This document shows positions 59,380 to 64,000 of a stretch of DNA of 64,000 bases, piece after piece. Source of the stretch: JAHDCJ01 sp039028895. GTDB taxonomy: Bacteria; Bacteroidota; Bacteroidia; Chitinophagales; Saprospiraceae. The notes under the pieces were generated by a model. It was not told where the DNA came from, searched no databases, and saw only the letters and a list, made by a program, of their open reading frames with translations. Each line of letters opens with the position of its first letter. Within the stretch, counting starts at the first letter, position 1. The DNA is taken from NCBI GenBank assembly GCA_039028895.1, contig JBCCHF010000002.1, positions 186,001 through 250,000 of the forward strand, given 5' to 3'. Position numbers and translations under genes: made by a program.

Positions 59380-62295
59380 ATGCTGATCTACGAATCAAAA
59401 AAATCGCGGTCAATCCAAAAAGTGAGAGTTTTTTCGCTTCTTGGCCTGCTGTTGTTTTTTTGTATGTTAACAGGGTTTTGGTATTGGAGTGATAGCATGG
59501 GCCGGACTATCGGCATCTTTTGTAATGCAGAAACAATAGTCGAATCTGAAAAAGGCCAAAAAATCCTTTTCAAAAATAACAGGCATTTATTTTACAATGG
59601 ACAAACCAGATCAGACGAAAAAGCAAGATCCGGCAAGTACTCCAGTCTTGTAAACGATCAGCAGAAATACGGTATTCGATACGATCTCCTCAATCCGGAA
59701 CCAGGTAAATTCTACGAAGCCTCTGTATGGCGATTTCAGTCCGGCACCAGGGAAGGTATGCTGGTAGCCAGCGATCCAAGTGGTCAACTATTATACAAAA
59801 CGACCAAAATCCCGATAATTGAAAATGAAGATGGATGGGACAAATTGGCGCTCAAGTTTTTAACCCCTTTTCATATTAATGTAGAGGCTATAAGGATCTA
59901 TGTTTTCGCCTCCGGTGATGGTAAAGTGTTCTTCGATGATTTTCAACTCAGGGAAATTCCCTTTGAAGCCGACTCAGCTTTCCAGATTGCAGATGTCAGA
60001 AGAATAAATATTCGGCTTGACGATGTCGGCACCCGTAAACTGGAAAACAAAAGAAATGAAGCCCTAAACAAAGGTATCCTGAAAACTGAAAATGATGACT
60101 GGGTGAATGGACACCTTGATGATAGAGCTGATCAACAACTCGACATCAGGATGAGACTAAAGGGTGATTTTCTTGATCACCTCAAAGACAATAAATGGTC
60201 TTTCCGCATTAAAGTGAAAGACCCTGAGTCATGGTACGGACTAAAAACCTTTTCTGTCCAACATCCAGCTACCAGGGAATACCTTAATGAATGGTTTTTT
60301 CACCAGGTGTTGGAAAAAGAAGAGATTCTCTCAACCGCCTATGATTTTGCAACAGTCAGCTTGAATAATAAGGAATTAGGCATCTATGCCTGGGAAGAGC
60401 ATTTCGAAAAACAACTGGTGGAATCTCGAAATTTGCGAGAAGGACCCATCATCAGGTTTTCAGAAGCTGCCTACTTTGATGGCATTGGACACGACCTCGC
60501 TGTATTCGGAGAAGACCTTAACAAGGGCAATCGAAACGAAACTGAAAGTGCCGAAATTCTGCCTTTCACAGAAAATAAGGTTAAAGCTTCCGAAACGTTA
60601 CAAGCCCAGTTCATTGCTGCAGCAAGCCTCCTCCAGGAATTCAAATTCAATACTAAAGCTCCTACCGAGATATTTGACCTCGACAAAATGGCAAAATTCT
60701 TTGCGATAGTCGATATGACAGGCGCCTACCATGCCATTATCTGGCATAATCTCAGGTTTTATTTCAACCCTGTTCTCGGTCACCTAGAGCCAGTTGCGTT
60801 TGACGGTTTCGGGATCGGATTGACCAAATGGAAAAACAGGCCGTTTTTTGGATATGGTGTATTTCACCCCGAATACGACGGACTGGAAATGTACAAAAAC
60901 CTCTTTCTCGACAAAGAATTCATGCGCAAATACATCTATTACCTCAACGCGTTTACCGAGAGAACATATGTCGATGAAGTTCTTGTTAACCTCGAAAAAG
61001 GGTTACAAAGCCGTGAGCAGATCCTCAGGAAAGAATTTCCGGATTATACTTTTAACAGAAAAGCCATTGAGAACAATGCCGGGGTAATCAGCGAATTACT
61101 ACGTCCAGTCCATACCTCAGCTTTAATCGTTCACAGCATGGCTCCTGATGAAGATAGTCTCAAAATATCTGTCACCAACAATTGGTTTCTGCCTTTCGAA
61201 CTTTTGGGCACTGGTCGTTTTGAATCCAGAATGGATTTTTCCTTTCCGGAAAATCTTTGGATTAATGCTGATAAGGAATGGACTGTTCCAGAGGCATTAG
61301 TACTCAATGCCCCAAAAGATGCCCGATACATTTTCTACAAAATCCCCGGACTCAAAGAAATCTATGTCGCTGCTATCAATCAAATCGATCCGGGATCACA
61401 ACATTTGAAAAATAGCATAGATCAAATTGCATCCAACCTTATAAGTAATGATTTATTTCATTTTGAGAATAATACCGTCACCTTCAAGGTCGGACAACAT
61501 CAATTATCTGAATCCCTAATTATTCCGAAAGGGAATGCGGTTTCCTTTCCTGCCGGATGTGAAATAGACCTGATTCGGGGAGCAGCCATTGTGTCTTATA
61601 GCCCTGTAATTTTAAGCGGTACGGAAGAAAGACCAGTGATTATCCGTTCTTCAGATGGTAAAAATGGAGGGTTTTCTGTTTTTAGTGTTCAAGAGCGTTC
61701 AAAGATTAATTTCACCATTTTTGAAAATCTTGATGCCTTTTCCGATAACGGAAAAACGACTTTAGGCGCCGTTAATTTTTACGAATCAAATGTGGATATT
61801 ACCCATAGCTCATTTACAGCAAATAACTGTGAAGATGGCCTAAACATTATCCGATCTGAGTTTAGCCTGGTCAATTCTACCATTTCCAATACTTTTAGCG
61901 ACGGCTTCGATGCTGATTTCTGCAAAGGACTAATTAGCAATACCAGATTTATAAATACAGGAAATGATGGTCTCGATCTTTCCGGTTCTGTGGTGACCAT
62001 TGAACAATGTTATATCGATAAAACGGGGGACAAAGGTATATCGGTTGGTGAACGATCTTCGGTCATCATAAAGTCTGCAACTATTCTGAATTCACCTGTA
62101 GGAGTAGCCTCCAAAGACCTCTCAAAAACAATTATTGAGCAAATTGATCTTGAAAATTGTACGACAGGGTTTTCTGCTTACAGGAAAAAACCGGAATTTG
62201 GCGGTGCAACGATTGAAGTCATTCAGTACAATGCTGAAAACGTCAAATCATTATTCCTCGTAGAACCTGGTTCAGAAATAAAAATGCCTGGCTAA
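59380..62295 (+). CDS. Membrane-anchored CotH-like kinase with beta-helix domain, copy 2
   Basis: 971 residues with the same order as copy 1: membrane helix (about 18-38), beta-sandwich (ending KVFFDDFQLREI), CotH-like domain (RLKGDFLDHLKDNKWSFRI, ELGIYAWEEHFEKQ, HLEPVAFDGFG) and beta-helix (CEDGLNIIRSE, SDGFDADFC, TGNDGLDLSGSV, TGDKGISVGE). By eye the beta-helix is the most alike part, the segment after FDGFG the least. A tandem duplication followed by divergence of the target-facing part is likely. The stop is 2 nt before the VTC-domain gene start. Confidence 0.85.
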   Translation: MLIYESKKSRSIQKVRVFSLLGLLLFFCMLTGFWYWSDSMGRTIGIFCNAETIVESEKGQKILFKNNRHLFYNGQTRSDEKARSGKYSSLVNDQQKYGIRYDLLNPEPGKFYEASVWRFQSGTREGMLVASDPSGQLLYKTTKIPIIENEDGWDKLALKFLTPFHINVEAIRIYVFASGDGKVFFDDFQLREIPFEADSAFQIADVRRINIRLDDVGTRKLENKRNEALNKGILKTENDDWVNGHLDDRADQQLDIRMRLKGDFLDHLKDNKWSFRIKVKDPESWYGLKTFSVQHPATREYLNEWFFHQVLEKEEILSTAYDFATVSLNNKELGIYAWEEHFEKQLVESRNLREGPIIRFSEAAYFDGIGHDLAVFGEDLNKGNRNETESAEILPFTENKVKASETLQAQFIAAASLLQEFKFNTKAPTEIFDLDKMAKFFAIVDMTGAYHAIIWHNLRFYFNPVLGHLEPVAFDGFGIGLTKWKNRPFFGYGVFHPEYDGLEMYKNLFLDKEFMRKYIYYLNAFTERTYVDEVLVNLEKGLQSREQILRKEFPDYTFNRKAIENNAGVISELLRPVHTSALIVHSMAPDEDSLKISVTNNWFLPFELLGTGRFESRMDFSFPENLWINADKEWTVPEALVLNAPKDARYIFYKIPGLKEIYVAAINQIDPGSQHLKNSIDQIASNLISNDLFHFENNTVTFKVGQHQLSESLIIPKGNAVSFPAGCEIDLIRGAAIVSYSPVILSGTEERPVIIRSSDGKNGGFSVFSVQERSKINFTIFENLDAFSDNGKTTLGAVNFYESNVDITHSSFTANNCEDGLNIIRSEFSLVNSTISNTFSDGFDADFCKGLISNTRFINTGNDGLDLSGSVVTIEQCYIDKTGDKGISVGERSSVIIKSATILNSPVGVASKDLSKTIIEQIDLENCTTGFSAYRKKPEFGGATIEVIQYNAENVKSLFLVEPGSEIKMPG

Positions 62296-62297
62296 AC

Positions 62298-62939
62298 ATG
62301 GATTTCCGATTCGAAAGAAAATATTTACTCGACAATCTTAGTCAAAATCTGCTAACACAAGCTGTTACGCTACACCCTGCTGGCTTCGTTAAAGCATATC
62401 CTGACAGATGGATCAACAATATCTACTTTGACACCCCTGACCTGATAGCCTACCACGATAATGTGGCCGGAATTTCGAACAGAAGGAAATACAGGGTACG
62501 CTGGTATGGTGCCGAGCCATTTACCATCAAGTCACCTAGATTTGAAATCAAGATTAAGGACAATCAACTGGGGAGTAAAGTTATCAAGTCCATTCCAGAA
62601 TTTAGCCTTGATGACATCAGGAAAACCACGGATCATGTCAACAAAATGTCTGGCAGTTTCCTACCGCTTTATCCGACTCTGATGAATTCTTACCTGCGAT
62701 CTTACTTCAAGACTACAGATAATAAATTCAGGATAACCGTTGATCGGTCAATGACTTATTTTTCCCTACTGAACGGCACGAAGTTTACCAGGTATAAGAT
62801 CAAAGATGACCGGGCGATCCTCGAATTAAAATATGCCAGAGAGCTCGACCGCAAAACAGATCGTATCACCCAATTCCTTCCTTTTCGACAAACCAAAAGT
62901 TCAAAATATATCACAGGGATGGAATTCACTTACCTATAG
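62298..62939 (+). CDS. VTC-domain protein, polyphosphate-polymerase-like
   Basis: 213 residues, essentially one VTC domain of the triphosphate-tunnel superfamily. Tunnel residues are visible: FERKYLL at the start, IYFDTPDLIAY, RRKYRVRWYG, FEIKIKDNQ, FRITVDRSM and AILELKYA. In yeast Vtc4 this fold makes polyphosphate from ATP; bacterial copies are often encoded with DUF4956 and CotH genes, as here. No signal peptide, so the active site is cytosolic. It is tightly coupled to CotH copy 2 (2 nt). Whether it polymerises phosphate or has another triphosphate substrate is open. Confidence 0.88.
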   Translation: MDFRFERKYLLDNLSQNLLTQAVTLHPAGFVKAYPDRWINNIYFDTPDLIAYHDNVAGISNRRKYRVRWYGAEPFTIKSPRFEIKIKDNQLGSKVIKSIPEFSLDDIRKTTDHVNKMSGSFLPLYPTLMNSYLRSYFKTTDNKFRITVDRSMTYFSLLNGTKFTRYKIKDDRAILELKYARELDRKTDRITQFLPFRQTKSSKYITGMEFTYL

Positions 62940-62942
62940 CGG

Positions 62943-63956
62943 TTAGGTGCCGATTGAATCAAACATGTAAGCCCAGCAAAGATCGATAGTCGCTTCTATA
63001 CCTTTTTTATGCGTGCGTTCCACGCCATGTGATGCCGACACACCCGGACCGATCAACCCTACCCTGAAATCATTGCCTGCTCTCAAGGCCGCTGAGCCAT
63101 CGCTTCCGTAAAAAGGATAAATGTCTACTTCAAACGGGATTTCAAATTTCCTGGCCAGGTCAATCAGTTTTTTCCTCATCTCAAAATCGTATGGTCCCGA
63201 GGAGTCTTTTGCGCATATCGAGCACGCCGTTTCTTTACCAGAACAGCCATCCCCTACCACGCCCATATCGATTACCAGTAACTCTCTGACAGAACCCGAG
63301 TATCCAACAGTTCCGCCGTGTCCCACTTCTTCATAATTTGAAAAGAAAATTTCGACTGGTGTTGTTTTACCCTCTTCTGCCATACGCCTGGCCAATTCAA
63401 AAAGCACAAAACAACCTGCCTTATTATCCATGTATTTTGACTTGATGAATCCGCCTTCAAGTTCCTGGTAATGGGTCTCAAAGCAAACAAAATCACCTGC
63501 CATGACTCCTAGGGCTTCGGCTCCTTCTTTGTCGTCAATATTTTCATCAAGGCGGATATGCATGTTGTCTGGAATCCTGTCTTTTTTGGATAGGTCTTTA
63601 TTGACATGCACTGCAGGATTATCTAGCAACAAAGTTCCGGTAATGATCCGACCTTCGTGGGTGTACACCCTGCAATAAGCGCCTTCATAGGCATTTAGCG
63701 AAGGGCCGCCTATTTTCGAAATTCTAAGCGTACCATCACTCTTGATACTAGATACTATGCCGCCAAGCGTGTCGGTATGGGCTGCAATCGCTAACGTTGG
63801 TTGTGGACCAAACGCACACCGCACTGCTCCTTTGTTGGTGTATGTTGGTTCGAGTCCGTATGACTTAAGCAATGCAAAGATATACTTGCAGGCTTCAGCG
63901 GTAAAACCAGTAGGTGAATCAATGAGAACAAGTTCCTTGAGTGTAGTGTAATCCAT
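62943..63956 (-). CDS. M42 family aminopeptidase
   Basis: 337 residues, no signal peptide. Metal ligands of the M42 family are visible: His and Asp in AIAAHTDTLGG, Asp in YMDNKAGCFVLF, the Glu pair in FSNYEEVGHGGTVG, Asp in LLVIDMGVVGD and a C-terminal His in SASHGVERTHKKG. M42 enzymes form large cytosolic assemblies that trim peptides, using zinc or cobalt. It is convergent with the VTC gene, separated by 3 nt. Confidence 0.93.
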   Translation of the reverse strand: MDYTTLKELVLIDSPTGFTAEACKYIFALLKSYGLEPTYTNKGAVRCAFGPQPTLAIAAHTDTLGGIVSSIKSDGTLRISKIGGPSLNAYEGAYCRVYTHEGRIITGTLLLDNPAVHVNKDLSKKDRIPDNMHIRLDENIDDKEGAEALGVMAGDFVCFETHYQELEGGFIKSKYMDNKAGCFVLFELARRMAEEGKTTPVEIFFSNYEEVGHGGTVGYSGSVRELLVIDMGVVGDGCSGKETACSICAKDSSGPYDFEMRKKLIDLARKFEIPFEVDIYPFYGSDGSAALRAGNDFRVGLIGPGVSASHGVERTHKKGIEATIDLCWAYMFDSIGT

Positions 63957-64000
63957 GCTCTATGCGGATTTTATTTTGTCATAGAAATGTAAAGTCGATA

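Overview
The window looks like chromosomal DNA of a Bacteroidota bacterium, most probably a Saprospiria-type marine or sludge organism. Six secreted proteins end in type IX secretion (T9SS) C-terminal sorting domains with YPNP-type motifs. There is a TonB-dependent receptor with a carboxypeptidase-regulatory-like N-terminus. Several promoters fit the Bacteroidota pattern TTTG-N19/20-TAnnTTTG. WG-repeat, TPR and GH92 proteins are also typical of the group. I see no tRNA, rRNA, CRISPR array, insertion sequence or prophage.

Layout. 1-5122 (-): a GH92 glycosidase cut by the window edge, an M28 peptidase and a Rieske/glutamate-synthase-like protein. 5784-12272 (-): a probable nutrient-scavenging locus with a lamin-tail T9SS protein, a TonB receptor and a T9SS phospholipase-D-type nuclease. 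12431-14795 (+): proB-proA. 15529-21689: DUF697-SHOCT, coiled-coil and PspA-like membrane proteins beside an ABC importer whose binding protein is fused to an OmpA domain. 21871-22099: a structured non-coding RNA candidate resembling 6S RNA. 22220-28728: M3 peptidase, TonB-like protein, two thiol-disulfide proteins, SPOR protein, DJ-1-like lipoprotein and a release-factor-like protein lacking GGQ. 28898-41184: two five-gene minus-strand operons of WG-repeat, TPR and small secreted proteins. 41441-43943 (+): a TPR sensor histidine kinase and a NarL/LuxR-type response regulator. 44002-52322: plsC, threonine synthase, PhoD-like phosphatase, haem peroxidase, SDR and DEAD-box helicase. 52406-62939 (+): FKBP, DUF4956, a PQQ-dehydrogenase-like T9SS protein, two tandem CotH-kinase/beta-helix proteins and a VTC-domain protein. 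62943-63956 (-): M42 peptidase.

The strongest new observation is a 7-2-7 palindrome, TAGGGCA-NN-TGCCCTA. It lies upstream of both WG/TPR operons and upstream of the response-regulator gene. In all three its centre is exactly 31.5 bp from the first base of the proposed -7 box. This suggests one regulon in which the kinase/regulator pair controls an envelope WG/TPR protein set and itself.

Two other systems merit attention. One is the DUF4956/CotH-beta-helix/VTC locus, a predicted surface phosphorylation or polyphosphate-linked system. The other is the envelope ABC importer with a peptidoglycan-tethered binding protein. Possible sigma-54 promoters precede an outer-membrane-type protein, the TonB-like gene and the GGQ-less release-factor-like gene.
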